DNA from: Kineosporia aurantiaca JCM 3230
GTDB taxonomy: Bacteria > Actinomycetota > Actinomycetes > Actinomycetales > Kineosporiaceae
Length of the DNA stretch: 64,000 bases
Assembly: GCA_000719025.1 (NCBI GenBank)
Contig: JODP01000004.1
Span: 124,001 to 188,000, forward strand
Direction of reading: 5' to 3'
Position numbers and translations under genes: made by a program. The notes under the pieces were generated by a model. It saw nothing but the letters and a program-made list of their open reading frames with translations, did not search any database and was not told where the DNA came from. This document shows positions 41,669 to 50,446 of this stretch, piece by piece; positions within the stretch are counted from its first letter, which is position 1; every line of letters starts with the position of its first letter.

Positions 41669-42523
41669 GTGAACGTCGAGAACGGCGAGCGTCAGCTCGA
41701 GAGCGGCGTCCTGACCAACTTCCACGAGGTCATGGACTATGCGACCTACCTACGGCTGGACGACGTGCTGCACGCCCAGCGCCCGCTCAGCAATCCGGCG
41801 CACCACGACGAGCTGCTCTTCATCATCCAGCACCAGACCACCGAGCTCTGGCTGAAACTGGTGATCCACGAGCTGCTCTCGGCCCGCGACCTGATCGACG
41901 CGGACCAGCTCTCGGCGGCCCTGAAGCGGCTGGCCCGGGTCAAGCACATCCAGACCACGATGACCGAGCAGTGGTCGGTGCTGGCCACCCTGACCCCGAG
42001 CGAGTACGCCGGGTTCCGCAAGATCCTCGGCCCCTCCTCGGGTTTCCAGTCCTACCAGTACCGGGCGGTCGAGTTCCTGCTCGGCAACAAGAGCGAGCGG
42101 ATGCTCGAGGTGTTCGAGTCCCGGCCCGAGGCCCGGGAGATGCTGAGCCGGCTGCTGGACGAGCCGACCGTCTACGACAGCTTCCTGCGGCTGCTCGCCC
42201 GGCGCGGATACCCGGTGCCGGAGGCCGTGCTGCAGCGTGACCTGCGCCGCCCCTGGGTCGAGATCCCGGATCTGGTGCCGGTCTTCCAAAAGATCTACGA
42301 GAACGTCGACACCGAGTGGGACCTGTACGAGACCTGTGAGGACCTGGTCGACATCGAGGACGCCTTCCAGAACTGGCGCTTCCGTCACCTGTCCACCGTG
42401 CAGCGGATCATCGGCAGCAAGACCGGGACCGGTGGCTCCACCGGCGTGCCGTTCCTGCGCCGGGCGCTGGAGCTGACGTTCTTCCCCGAGCTCTACACCG
42501 TCCGCAGCCTGATCGGCTCCTGA
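41669..42523 (+). CDS. kynA: Tryptophan 2,3-dioxygenase
   Basis: A 284-residue haem dioxygenase that opens the indole ring of L-tryptophan to N-formylkynurenine. His55 in FIIQHQTTELWLKLVIHEL is the conserved substrate-side histidine; the family's YxxYL (DYATYLRLDDVL) and GPSSGFQSYQYR stretches are intact. The GTG start is preceded by GGAGG. First gene of an operon of at least six coupled genes (41669-46303). Direct repeats 30 bases upstream probably control it. Confidence 0.93.
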   Translation: MNVENGERQLESGVLTNFHEVMDYATYLRLDDVLHAQRPLSNPAHHDELLFIIQHQTTELWLKLVIHELLSARDLIDADQLSAALKRLARVKHIQTTMTEQWSVLATLTPSEYAGFRKILGPSSGFQSYQYRAVEFLLGNKSERMLEVFESRPEAREMLSRLLDEPTVYDSFLRLLARRGYPVPEAVLQRDLRRPWVEIPDLVPVFQKIYENVDTEWDLYETCEDLVDIEDAFQNWRFRHLSTVQRIIGSKTGTGGSTGVPFLRRALELTFFPELYTVRSLIGS

Positions 42524-42524
42524 G

Positions 42525-43382
42525 ATGACCACCACCAGCGTGCTTCCCGGACTGGTCGACGCGCACGTCCACCTCGGCCTGGTGAACTACCCTGCCCTGG
42601 TCGGCTCCCCGGTGGTCGAGGTGCACGACCTGGGCTGGCTACCGGGATCGGTCGAGGGCTGGCGCCGGGAGATCGGGTCGTCGGTCGAAGTCCGGGCGGC
42701 TGGTCCTTTTCACGCTGCTCCCGGTGGCTACCCCCACGGGCGCTCGTGGGCTCCGGAAGGCTCGGTCCGCGAGATCACCGACGCGGAGAGTGCTCGCCAA
42801 GCAGTTTCGGCAGCGGTCGCGGCCAACGCCCATACCTTCAAGGTCACGCTGCACACCGGAGGGCCGCGCCTGGACCGGGATCTGCTGCACACGCTCGTCC
42901 GGACCGCGCACGCGGCCGATCTGACCGTGAGCGCGCATGCCGAGGGCGCCGGGCAGGCGAACGAGGCTGCTGAGGCGGGCGTCGATGTTCTGGTGCACGC
43001 CCCCTGGACCGAGACGCTGGACCAGGCTACGCTGCGAAGGATGGCCGGGAAGGTCTCCTGGATCAGCACTTTCGCCATTCACGAGGCTCCGCAGCGGCAG
43101 GTCGCGCTGGACAACGCCCGCCGGTTCCTGGCCCTCGGGGGCGAAATGCGGTACGGCACCGACATGGGCAACGGCCCCACCCCGGTCGGGGTGAACGAGG
43201 CCGAGATCCTGCTCCTTGGCGAGGCGGGCCTGTCCGGCGACCGGCTCCTGACCGCGCTGACCGGCGTCCTCAATCTCAAAGATGCTTCCCCAGAGCGCCT
43301 TCTGCACAGCAAACGGCCCCTGCCGCACACCGCGGCCGAGTACGCCGAATGGTTCTCGACCGCGGAGGTTTCTTCCCGATGA
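42525..43382 (+). CDS. Amidohydrolase family protein, probable N-formylkynurenine deformylase
   Basis: A 285-residue amidohydrolase-superfamily protein. Metal-site residues: HVH (14-16), a Lys in HTFKVTLHTG, His in VSAHAEGAG (about 137) and Asp in YGTDMGNG (about 213). It starts one base after the dioxygenase stop and overlaps kynureninase by 4 bases, exactly where kynB lies in classical kynurenine operons. No KynB-type cyclase-fold gene is in the window. I infer that this unrelated enzyme removes the formyl group; the fold is certain, the reaction is not. Confidence 0.8.
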   Translation: MTTTSVLPGLVDAHVHLGLVNYPALVGSPVVEVHDLGWLPGSVEGWRREIGSSVEVRAAGPFHAAPGGYPHGRSWAPEGSVREITDAESARQAVSAAVAANAHTFKVTLHTGGPRLDRDLLHTLVRTAHAADLTVSAHAEGAGQANEAAEAGVDVLVHAPWTETLDQATLRRMAGKVSWISTFAIHEAPQRQVALDNARRFLALGGEMRYGTDMGNGPTPVGVNEAEILLLGEAGLSGDRLLTALTGVLNLKDASPERLLHSKRPLPHTAAEYAEWFSTAEVSSR

Positions 43383-44602
43383 CCGCCACTCTGATGGCCT
43401 CGGCCGCCGCCCTGGACGCCGCCGATCCCCTGGCCCCGCTGCGCGACCGGTTCGTTCCCGGGGAAGGCGATTTCGTGGCCTACCTCGACGGGAACTCGCT
43501 CGGACGGCCGCTGATCGCCACGCGGGAGAACCTGGCCCGGTTCGTCGACAACGTCTGGGCCCCCCGCCTGATCCGCGGCTGGGACGAGGGCTGGATGGAC
43601 TCGCCGCTCACCCTGGGCGACACCCTCGGCCGGATCACCCTCGGAGCCGCGGCGGGCCAGACCGTCGTCGCCGACTCCACCACGGTCATGCTCTACAAGC
43701 TGTGCCGGGCGGCCCTGACCGCCCGCCCCGGCCGCAGCGAGATCGTCATCGACACCGAGAACTTCCCCACCGACCGGTACGTGCTCGAGGGGATCGCCGC
43801 CGAGTGCAACGCCCGGCTGGTCTGGATCGAGCCCGACCCGCTGGCCGGCGTGACGGCCGATCAGGTGGCCGCGGTCACCGGTCCGGAAACCGCTCTGGTC
43901 GTGCTCAGTCACATTGCCTTCAAGTCCGGGTACCTGGCCGACGCACCGGCGATCACCGAGATCGTCCATCGCTGCGGAGCCCTGGTTCTCTGGGACCTCT
44001 GCCACTCGGCCGGCGTGCTGCCGATCGAACTGGACGCCTGGGACGTGGATCTCGCCGTCGGCTGCACGTACAAGTACCTGAACGGCGGCCCGGGTGCTCC
44101 CGCCTTCGGCTATGTGGCCGGGCGGCTGCAGGGCGAGCTGCGTCAGCCGATCCAGGGCTGGATGGGCCACGCCGAGCCGTTCACCATGGGCCCGGGGTAC
44201 GCGCCGGCCGCGGGGATGCGCCGGTTCATCAGCGGAACCCCGCCGGTGGTGGGCATGCTCGCGATGCGGGACATGCTGGAGCTGATCGAGGAGGCCGGGC
44301 TGGAGGCGGTCCGGGCCAAGTCGGTGGCGCTCACCCGGTACGTGATCGACCTGGCCGACGAGCTGCTCACGCCCTTCGGGGTGGAGGTGGCCTCGCCCCG
44401 GGAGGACGACCGGCGCGGCGGGCACGTCATGCTCTCGCACCCGGACTTCCACGAACTGGTCCCGCAGCTGTGGGAGCGCGGCGTGATCCCGGACTTCCGT
44501 CCGCCGCAGGGCATGCGGGTCGGGCTTTCCCCGCTCAGCACCAGTTTCACCGAGGTGGCGCAGGGCCTGGGCCTGGTCGCGGATCTGCTGGGCCGGAGAT
44601 GA
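43379..44602 (+). CDS. kynU: Kynureninase
   Basis: A 407-residue PLP enzyme that cleaves kynurenine to anthranilate and alanine. The ATG at 43379 overlaps the amidohydrolase stop (ATGA). Motifs: YLDGNSLGRP at the N-terminus, DTENFPTDRYVLEG, the PLP-binding Asp region LWDLCHSAGVLPIEL, the Schiff-base Lys in GCTYKYLNGGPGAPAF (about 230) and the C-terminal GMRVGLSPLSTSF. Length is typical. Its product is the presumed substrate of the ligase at 33718. Overlaps paaX2 by 4 bases. Confidence 0.93.
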   Translation: MTATLMASAAALDAADPLAPLRDRFVPGEGDFVAYLDGNSLGRPLIATRENLARFVDNVWAPRLIRGWDEGWMDSPLTLGDTLGRITLGAAAGQTVVADSTTVMLYKLCRAALTARPGRSEIVIDTENFPTDRYVLEGIAAECNARLVWIEPDPLAGVTADQVAAVTGPETALVVLSHIAFKSGYLADAPAITEIVHRCGALVLWDLCHSAGVLPIELDAWDVDLAVGCTYKYLNGGPGAPAFGYVAGRLQGELRQPIQGWMGHAEPFTMGPGYAPAAGMRRFISGTPPVVGMLAMRDMLELIEEAGLEAVRAKSVALTRYVIDLADELLTPFGVEVASPREDDRRGGHVMLSHPDFHELVPQLWERGVIPDFRPPQGMRVGLSPLSTSFTEVAQGLGLVADLLGRR

Positions 44603-45462
44603 CCACGGTGCTGGACGATTTCGACTCGGCGCCGGGTAGTACCACCTCGCTGCTGCGCTCGATCGTCGGTACCTCGCTACGGCAGCTCGGTGGCTGGATC
44701 GCGGTCGCCGACCTGATCGAGCTGATGGCCGCGATCGACGTGCCGGAGACCCGGACCCGCACCGCGCTGAGCCGGGTCAAGGCCAAGGGCCTGCTGGAGG
44801 CCGAGGCCCGTCACGGCGTGCCGGGATACCGGCTGCCCGAGGCGGCGGTGGCCATGCTGGAGCGCGGTGACCGGCGGATCTACAGCCCGCACAGCATGGG
44901 GAAAAACGGCGGCTGGTGCCTGATCTCGTGGTCGGTGCCGGAGGAGAAGCGCGATCTGCGCCACCAGCTGCGGCGGCGGCTGACCTGGATCGGCTGCGGT
45001 TCGGTCTCGGCCGCCCTGTGGATCTGCCCGGACTACCTCACCGAAGAGGTCGAGGAGATCCTGGCCGACCTCGGGCTGAGCCGCAACGCCACGCTGTTCA
45101 TCGCCGGTGAGCCGCGCGGCCCCCGCTCCCCCCGTGAGGCCGTGGCCGGCTGGTGGGACCTGGACGCGATCCGGGCCCTGCACGACGCCTTCCTCACCGC
45201 GCATGAGCAGGAAGTGCTGGCTCTCGGCCCGAATCCATCTCTGAAAGAGGCCTTCTCGGTCTGGATCCGCGGCCTCGACAGCTGGCGCACCATTCCCTAC
45301 CTCGACCCCGGTCTGGACCTGGAACTACTTCCGGAGGACTGGCCCGGCCAGCGCAGCGTGCCGATCTTCCACGAGCTGCGTGACCGGATCCGGCCCCTCG
45401 CCCACGCCTACGTGGAGCAGGTCACCAGCCTCCCCCTCAAGGAACTGGAGGTCCTGAAATGA
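44599..45462 (+). CDS. PaaX family transcriptional regulator
   Basis: A 287-residue PaaX protein: SLLRSIVGTSLRQLGGWIAV with RTRTALSRVKAKGLLEAEAR (winged helix), GWCLISWSVPEEKRDLRHQL (central domain) and GWWDLDAIRALHDAF (C-terminal). The ATG overlaps the kynureninase stop; the stop overlaps the flavin reductase ATG. Embedding a repressor inside the operon implies autoregulation, probably through the direct repeats at 41611-41641. It is a clear paralogue of the regulator at 36167-37012; ligand perhaps a different CoA thioester or a kynurenine metabolite. Confidence 0.88.
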   Translation: MTTVLDDFDSAPGSTTSLLRSIVGTSLRQLGGWIAVADLIELMAAIDVPETRTRTALSRVKAKGLLEAEARHGVPGYRLPEAAVAMLERGDRRIYSPHSMGKNGGWCLISWSVPEEKRDLRHQLRRRLTWIGCGSVSAALWICPDYLTEEVEEILADLGLSRNATLFIAGEPRGPRSPREAVAGWWDLDAIRALHDAFLTAHEQEVLALGPNPSLKEAFSVWIRGLDSWRTIPYLDPGLDLELLPEDWPGQRSVPIFHELRDRIRPLAHAYVEQVTSLPLKELEVLK

Positions 45463-45965
45463 CCCTCACGGCCCACAACCAGGACGCCACGCTGATCCGT
45501 TCGGCCTTCGCCCGCTACCCCTCCGGCGTCGTCGCCCTGGCCGCCCAGACCCCGGACGGCCCGACCGCGATGGTCGCCTCCTCGTTCGCGGTCGGGGTCT
45601 CGCTCGAGCCGCCGCTGGTGATGTTCAGCGCCCGCAACGAGTCCCGCACCTGGCCGGTGCTGCGCCGCAGCGCCCGGATCGGGATCTCCCTGCTCGGCGC
45701 CGACCAGACCGACCTCTGCCGCCGCCTCGCCGGCACCGGCCCGGAGCAGCGGTTCGAGGACGACGTGCGCACCCTCACCGAGGACGGCGCGGTGCTGTTC
45801 GCCGGCGCCTCGCTCTGGCTGGACTGCTCGGTCTTCGCGGAGGTCCCGGCCGGCGACCATCAGGTCGTGCTGCTCGAGGTGCACACCCTCTGGCACGACG
45901 AGAAGGCCCAGGATCCGCTGGTCTTCCACGGTTCCGCCTTCCGCCGACTGCAGAAGAGCGCATGA
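45459..45965 (+). CDS. Flavin reductase family protein (HpaC-like)
   Basis: A 168-residue flavin reductase: AFARYPSGVVALAAQTPDGP, MVASSFAVGVSLEPPLVMFS and ISLLGADQTDLCRRLAG match the NADH:FMN/FAD reductases that feed two-component monooxygenases. The natural partner is the group D monooxygenase at 48420. ATGA overlaps at both ends place it inside the kynurenine operon, which links the upstream and downstream halves of the cluster. Confidence 0.88.
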   Translation: MTLTAHNQDATLIRSAFARYPSGVVALAAQTPDGPTAMVASSFAVGVSLEPPLVMFSARNESRTWPVLRRSARIGISLLGADQTDLCRRLAGTGPEQRFEDDVRTLTEDGAVLFAGASLWLDCSVFAEVPAGDHQVVLLEVHTLWHDEKAQDPLVFHGSAFRRLQKSA

Positions 45966-46303
45966 ACGACACCCTCGACCGGATCCGCGCCGCGCACCGC
46001 CCCACCGGGCGGCGCCTCGGGATCGCCGTGGGAATGCCCGCCCCGGCGGAGCTCCTCGACGGTCTCGCGCAGATCCTCACCGACAGCGGCCAGGCACCCC
46101 TGCGCCGTCTCGCCCGGTTGCGACCGCGCCCCGGCGAAACCACGACCCGGCCCGAGGACGTGGCCTGGTTCGTCGAACGCTTCGGGCACGAGTACACCAC
46201 CGTGGTACTCGCGCCCGGGATGCTCGCACCGGCGGCCGAAGCCGCTTGCCGGTCCGCGCACTGTGCCCTGATCACAACGGATTCCGTTCTGCCCCAACGG
46301 TGA
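45962..46303 (+). CDS. Hypothetical protein
   Basis: A 113-residue protein not recognised. It starts in the flavin reductase stop (ATGA). It has an N-terminal basic stretch, an amphipathic middle with VAWFVERFGHEYTTVVLAPG, and two cysteines near the C-terminus (ACRSAHC). The segment LRRLARLRPRPGETTTRPED looks disordered. The tight coupling to five catabolic genes argues that it is expressed and has a role in the pathway. Confidence 0.6.
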   Translation: MNDTLDRIRAAHRPTGRRLGIAVGMPAPAELLDGLAQILTDSGQAPLRRLARLRPRPGETTTRPEDVAWFVERFGHEYTTVVLAPGMLAPAAEAACRSAHCALITTDSVLPQR

Positions 46304-46370
46304 TCCTGGATACACCGGCTCCACGAGGTACCGCCCCGCCCTCCCGTACCCCCTGAAGATCGGAACCACC

Positions 46371-47315
46371 ATGACTTCGCTGCGCCGCATCGCCCTGCCC
46401 GTCTCCCTCGCCCTCCTGACCGGCGTCCTGGCCGCCTGCGGATCGTCCTCCAGCGGCGGATCCTCGGACACCGCGGCCGCCGCCGGTTCGGCCGACAGCA
46501 CCCTGGTGGCCGAGCTGCCCGACTCGGTCAAATCGTCCAAACAGATCAGCTTCGGTGCCCTTTGGGAGACACCCCCGGTGATCAGCGTGACCACCGGCAA
46601 CACCTCCACCCCGGTCGGGGTCGCTCCGGACCTGGCCGCCGCCCTCGCCCCGGTGCTCGGGGTCAGCATCAAGTGGCAGAACATGCAGTGGCCGGCCCAG
46701 CTGCCCGGGGTCCAGTCCGGCGCCGTGAACGCGCTCTTCGGCCAGGTCTCGGCCACGGCCGAGCGGGAGACCAGCGTGGTCGACCTGATCCCGTTCTACC
46801 GCTCCTCGATGGCCCTGCTGATGACCCCGGACAAGGCCAGCGGGGTGACCGGGCTGGCCAGCATGTGCGGCAAGAAGGTCGGTGTGCCGGTCGGCTCGAT
46901 CCAGTCCGACACGGTCAAGGCGGTCAGCAAGGCCTCCTGCAACGGCAACGACATCAAGCTGGCCGAGTACTCCGGCGCCACCGCGGCGATCAGCGCGGTC
47001 CGGGCCGGCACGGTGGACGCCTGGATGGACTCGACGACCAGCCAGAAGGCGGTCGTCGCGAAGGCCGGGAACGCGTTCACCGAGGTCGAGGTGCCGGACT
47101 CGGAGTTCGCGCCGCAGTACACCACGATCGCCGTCTCCAAGTCCGAGCCGGGCCTGACCAAGGCGCTGCTCGGGGCGATGCAGAAGATCATGGCCGACGG
47201 CAGCTACGCCAAGGTGATGGAGAAGTACGACCTCAAGGACGCCGAGATCACCAGCGACGAGCTCGTGGTCAACCCGGTCACCAAGACCCCGGTCGGCCAG
47301 AAGTCCGCTTCCTGA
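46371..47315 (+). CDS. Amino-acid-type ABC transporter substrate-binding lipoprotein
   Basis: A 314-residue family 3 solute-binding protein. Signal peptide with lipobox VLAACG (Cys 23), a Ser/Gly linker, then KQISFGALWETPPVIS, VGVAPDLAAALAPVLG and KKVGVPVGSIQSDTVKAV typical of polar amino acid and opine receptors. The matching permease and ATPase genes are 2.3 kb downstream (49595, 50443), separated by an LLM gene and a monooxygenase gene. It is followed by a palindromic repeat that could attenuate read-through. Confidence 0.88.
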   Translation: MTSLRRIALPVSLALLTGVLAACGSSSSGGSSDTAAAAGSADSTLVAELPDSVKSSKQISFGALWETPPVISVTTGNTSTPVGVAPDLAAALAPVLGVSIKWQNMQWPAQLPGVQSGAVNALFGQVSATAERETSVVDLIPFYRSSMALLMTPDKASGVTGLASMCGKKVGVPVGSIQSDTVKAVSKASCNGNDIKLAEYSGATAAISAVRAGTVDAWMDSTTSQKAVVAKAGNAFTEVEVPDSEFAPQYTTIAVSKSEPGLTKALLGAMQKIMADGSYAKVMEKYDLKDAEITSDELVVNPVTKTPVGQKSAS

Positions 47316-47327
47316 GCCTGTTTCCTT

Positions 47328-47397
47328 CCGTGATCAGGCAGTCCCGCCCCGGGGCGGAGCTGCCTGATCACGGGGGCGGAAGTGCATGATCACGAGG
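47328..47397. repeat. GTGATCATG-family inverted repeat, possible terminator
   Basis: CCGTGATCAGGCAG (47328-47341) and CTGCCTGATCACGG (47360-47373) are perfect reverse complements. They enclose a GC-rich core (CCGCCCC/GGGGCGG) that extends the stem. A further inverted unit TGCATGATCACGAGG follows at 47383-47397. It lies 12 bases after the binding-protein stop and before the LLM start at 47412. Confidence 0.7.
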
Positions 47398-47411
47398 GTT
47401 TGGAGGTGGGG

Positions 47412-48416
47412 ATGGAGCAGCCGGGATTGAGGTTCGGTGTGCGGCTGAGCAGTGGGACGCCGGTGTCGGTGTTCCGGGACTGCGCCCTGGCCGCCGAGGA
47501 GCTCGGGTTCGACCAGATCTGGACGGGTAACGACCTGCTGCGCCGCTCCGGCATCGTCCCGGTCACCGTCGCCCTCACGGCCACCCGACGGATCCTGGTC
47601 GGCTCCAGCGTGCTCAACCCGGTCAGCCTGCACCCGGCCGAGATCGCCATGCTGGCGGCCCAGTTGCAGGAGATCTCCGGTGGGCGGTACCTGCTCGGCC
47701 TGGGCGCCGGGTCGGAGGTCTTCCTGCGCTGGGCCGGTCTGGAGCCGGCCCGGCCGGTGCCGCGCACCCGGGACGGGCTGCGGGCGATCCGGGCGCTGCT
47801 CGAAGGCGGAGTACCGGAGGGCTGGCACGAGCGGGCCGTGCTGAAGGACGGTCCGGCCCTGCCCACGCCGATCTACATCGGGGCCATGGGCCCGAAGATG
47901 CTGGCCCTGGCCGGGCGGGAGGCGGACGGCGTCCTGGCCCTCTGTCTTCCTCCCGACCGGATCGACTGGTTCGCGGCCCGGGTCGACGAGGGACGCGGGG
48001 AGCGCACCGATCCCTTTGATCTCGCCTGTTGTCTGTGGGTGTCGATCGACGACGACCGGGACGCCGCCCGCGCCCGGCTGGCCGCCAGGATCGCCCCCTA
48101 CACCGGATCCCTGGCGCCGGAGAGCCTGGCCGCCGGTGGGTTCGACGTGGAGCGCTTCGCCCACGTGCAGTCCCTGATGACGGCCGGCGACACCGCCGGC
48201 GCCATCGCCGCGGTCGACGACGGGATGCTCCGCCTGGGCATCGCCGGCGACATCGGCGACGTCACCGACCGCTGCCTCCAGCTGATCGCCTCCGGCGTCC
48301 GCCACATCTCTTTCGGCCAGCCGCTCGGCGCGTCCCCCGTGGGCGCCCTGACTCTGCTCGGCCGGCACGTCCTGCCCGCCCTGCGGGCCGCATCATCATC
48401 CTTGAGGAGTGTGTAA
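47412..48416 (+). CDS. LLM-class (F420/flavin) oxidoreductase
   Basis: The ATG at 47412 with GGAGGTGGGG directly upstream gives 334 residues. The sequence resembles F420-dependent methylene-tetrahydromethanopterin-reductase-like LLM enzymes: LGFDQIWTGNDLL, QLQEISGGRYLLGLGAGSEV, PIYIGAMGPKMLALAGREADG and VRHISFGQPLG. It is a paralogue of the enzyme at 52487 with the same motif order. F420 or FMN as cofactor cannot be distinguished by reading. It lies between the two halves of an ABC importer and just upstream of a monooxygenase. Confidence 0.85.
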   Translation: MEQPGLRFGVRLSSGTPVSVFRDCALAAEELGFDQIWTGNDLLRRSGIVPVTVALTATRRILVGSSVLNPVSLHPAEIAMLAAQLQEISGGRYLLGLGAGSEVFLRWAGLEPARPVPRTRDGLRAIRALLEGGVPEGWHERAVLKDGPALPTPIYIGAMGPKMLALAGREADGVLALCLPPDRIDWFAARVDEGRGERTDPFDLACCLWVSIDDDRDAARARLAARIAPYTGSLAPESLAAGGFDVERFAHVQSLMTAGDTAGAIAAVDDGMLRLGIAGDIGDVTDRCLQLIASGVRHISFGQPLGASPVGALTLLGRHVLPALRAASSSLRSV

Positions 48417-48419
48417 GCC

Positions 48420-49595
48420 ATGACCACCACTGCCGACCCGATTGCCGTCACCGGTCTGCGGGAGCCGCTCACCGCCGCCGACATCCTCGCCAACGTTCAG
48501 GCCCTGCTGCCGATGGTCGCCGAGGACGCGGCCGTCTGCGAGGCCCAGGGCCACCTGACCGACCGGCTGCGGGAGGGCTTCCGGGCCGCCGGCACCTACC
48601 GGGTCGGTTTCAGCACCGAGCACGGCGGCCCGCAGATGAGCCTGGCCGACCAGACCCGGATGATCGAGATCATCGCCACGGTGGACGCCGGAATTGCCTG
48701 GAACGCCTGTGTGCTGGCCGCCACCGGCTTCTACGCCGGCCGGCTGGCCCCCGAGGCCTACGCCGAGCTGTACCCGGCCCTGGACACCCCCACCTGCGGC
48801 TCGTTCCACCCCAAGGCCAAGGCGGTCCGGGTGGAGGGCGGGTACCGGGTCACCGGCACCTGGAAGTTCGGCAGCGGGATCCGCTCGGCCGAGCGGATTC
48901 TCGGCGGCGTGGAGGTGGAGACCGAAGCCGGTGAGAAGGTCCGCAAGGCGGACGGCAGCGTGCTGACCCTGGGCGTCTGGCTGCCCACCGAACAGGTGAA
49001 ACTGCTCGACGACTGGCACGTGATCGGCCTGCGCGCCTCGGCCAGCCAGGGCTACGCGGTGACCGACGTGTTCGTGCCCGAATCACACAGCTTCGACCGG
49101 CTCTTCACCCCCACCGCCGACGCCGAACCGCTGAACAAGCACGTCGACCTGCCCTTCTACAGCATGGCCGGGATCTCGGTCGGGATCGCCCAGCACGCGG
49201 TGGACCTGTGCACCGACTACCTGGCCACGATGAAGGGCCGCAAACCCAGCGAGCGCCAGCTGAACCTGCTCGGCGAGGCCGCCACCTACGTCAAGGCCGC
49301 CCGCACCATGGTGATCGACGGGGTGAGCGCCATCGACGAGGCGATCTTCACGCCCGGCCTGGTGCCGGACACCACGGTGATGGCCCGGGGCGACGCGCCC
49401 CTGGCCCACGAGTTCACCCGGATCGTGATCGACCGGTGCGCCGAGATCATGGGCTCGCAGGCGATCTACGAGCGATACCCGTTCGAGAAGCTGGTGCGCG
49501 ACACTTCCGGGATGAGCGCGCACGCCTCCACCTGGCGCAGCCGGTGGCAGTCGGTCGGCTCGGCGCTCGTCGAAGCCCAGCAAAAGGAGGCCTGA
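48420..49595 (+). CDS. Acyl-CoA dehydrogenase-fold flavin monooxygenase (group D)
   Basis: A 391-residue protein of the acyl-CoA dehydrogenase fold. The C-terminal half (DDWHVIGLRASASQGYAVTD, VFVPESHSF) and ALHC-free active site follow group D two-component monooxygenases such as HsaA, which take reduced flavin from a separate reductase. The flavin reductase at 45459 is available. TGSWKFGSGI-type segment appears as VTGTWKFGSGIRSAER. Likely hydroxylates an aromatic or heterocyclic substrate. ATG with GAGGAG upstream; ends in TGATG overlapping the permease start. Confidence 0.84.
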   Translation: MTTTADPIAVTGLREPLTAADILANVQALLPMVAEDAAVCEAQGHLTDRLREGFRAAGTYRVGFSTEHGGPQMSLADQTRMIEIIATVDAGIAWNACVLAATGFYAGRLAPEAYAELYPALDTPTCGSFHPKAKAVRVEGGYRVTGTWKFGSGIRSAERILGGVEVETEAGEKVRKADGSVLTLGVWLPTEQVKLLDDWHVIGLRASASQGYAVTDVFVPESHSFDRLFTPTADAEPLNKHVDLPFYSMAGISVGIAQHAVDLCTDYLATMKGRKPSERQLNLLGEAATYVKAARTMVIDGVSAIDEAIFTPGLVPDTTVMARGDAPLAHEFTRIVIDRCAEIMGSQAIYERYPFEKLVRDTSGMSAHASTWRSRWQSVGSALVEAQQKEA

Positions 49596-50446
49596 TGACC
49601 GATGTCCGGATCGAGACGCTGAGGGCGCCCAAACGCGACGTGGTGCCGGTGCGGCACTGGGGCCGGCTGGCCGGGGCCGCCGTGGTCGTGCTGCTGCTGG
49701 CCTGGATGGTCTACGGGGTGGCGACCAACCCGAACTTCGAGTGGAGCGTGGTCGGCGACTACCTCTTCGCCGGAACGGTTCTCAAGGGCCTGCTGCTGAC
49801 CCTGGAGATGACCGCCATCGCCATGGTCGCCGCGCTCGTCCTGGCCGTCGTCATCGGCGTGATGCGGATGTCGCCGAGCCGGGTGATCTCGGGGGTGGCC
49901 GCGGTCTGGGTCTTCGTCTTCCGCGGGGTACCGCTGATCGTGCTGCTGATCTTCATCGGCAACCTCGGGCTGTTCTTCAAGGAGTTCAGCCTCGGCATCC
50001 CGTTCACCGACGTGACGATCTGGTCGAAACCGGTCGGCGAGGTGGTCACCCCGTTCGTCGCCTCGGTGATCGGGCTGTCCCTGGCCGGTTCCGGGTACAT
50101 GGCCGAAATCGTCCGCAGCGGCCTGCTCGCGGTCGGGGTCGGCCAGCACGAGACGGCCAAGGCGCTCGGCCTGAACCGCACCCGAACTCTGCGCTACATC
50201 GTGCTCCCTCAGGCCCTCCGGGTGATCATCCCACCGCTCGGCAACGAGTTCATCGGGATGCTGAAGGCCTCGGCCATCGTCTCGGTGATCGCCGGCGGCG
50301 ACCTGCTGACCGTGGTCGAGGGCATCTCGGGGATCAACTTCCGGACCATCGAGATGCTGATCGTGGCCACCATCTGGTACCTGCTGGTGATCATCATCTA
50401 CTCGGCGGCGCAGTTCTTCCTCGAGCGACGGGCGGCGGAACGATGA
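49595..50446 (+). CDS. Amino-acid-type ABC transporter permease
   Basis: A 283-residue HisM/GlnP-family permease. The N-terminal helix (AAVVVLLLAWMVYGVA) is followed by GTVLKGLLLTLEMTAIAMVA and the coupling motif GVGQHETAKALGLNRTRTLRYIVLPQA. One extra periplasmic loop contains FKEFSLGIPFTD. It shares one base with the monooxygenase stop. Partner of the ATPase that overlaps it by 4 bases and of the lipoprotein at 46371. Confidence 0.9.
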   Translation: MTDVRIETLRAPKRDVVPVRHWGRLAGAAVVVLLLAWMVYGVATNPNFEWSVVGDYLFAGTVLKGLLLTLEMTAIAMVAALVLAVVIGVMRMSPSRVISGVAAVWVFVFRGVPLIVLLIFIGNLGLFFKEFSLGIPFTDVTIWSKPVGEVVTPFVASVIGLSLAGSGYMAEIVRSGLLAVGVGQHETAKALGLNRTRTLRYIVLPQALRVIIPPLGNEFIGMLKASAIVSVIAGGDLLTVVEGISGINFRTIEMLIVATIWYLLVIIIYSAAQFFLERRAAER

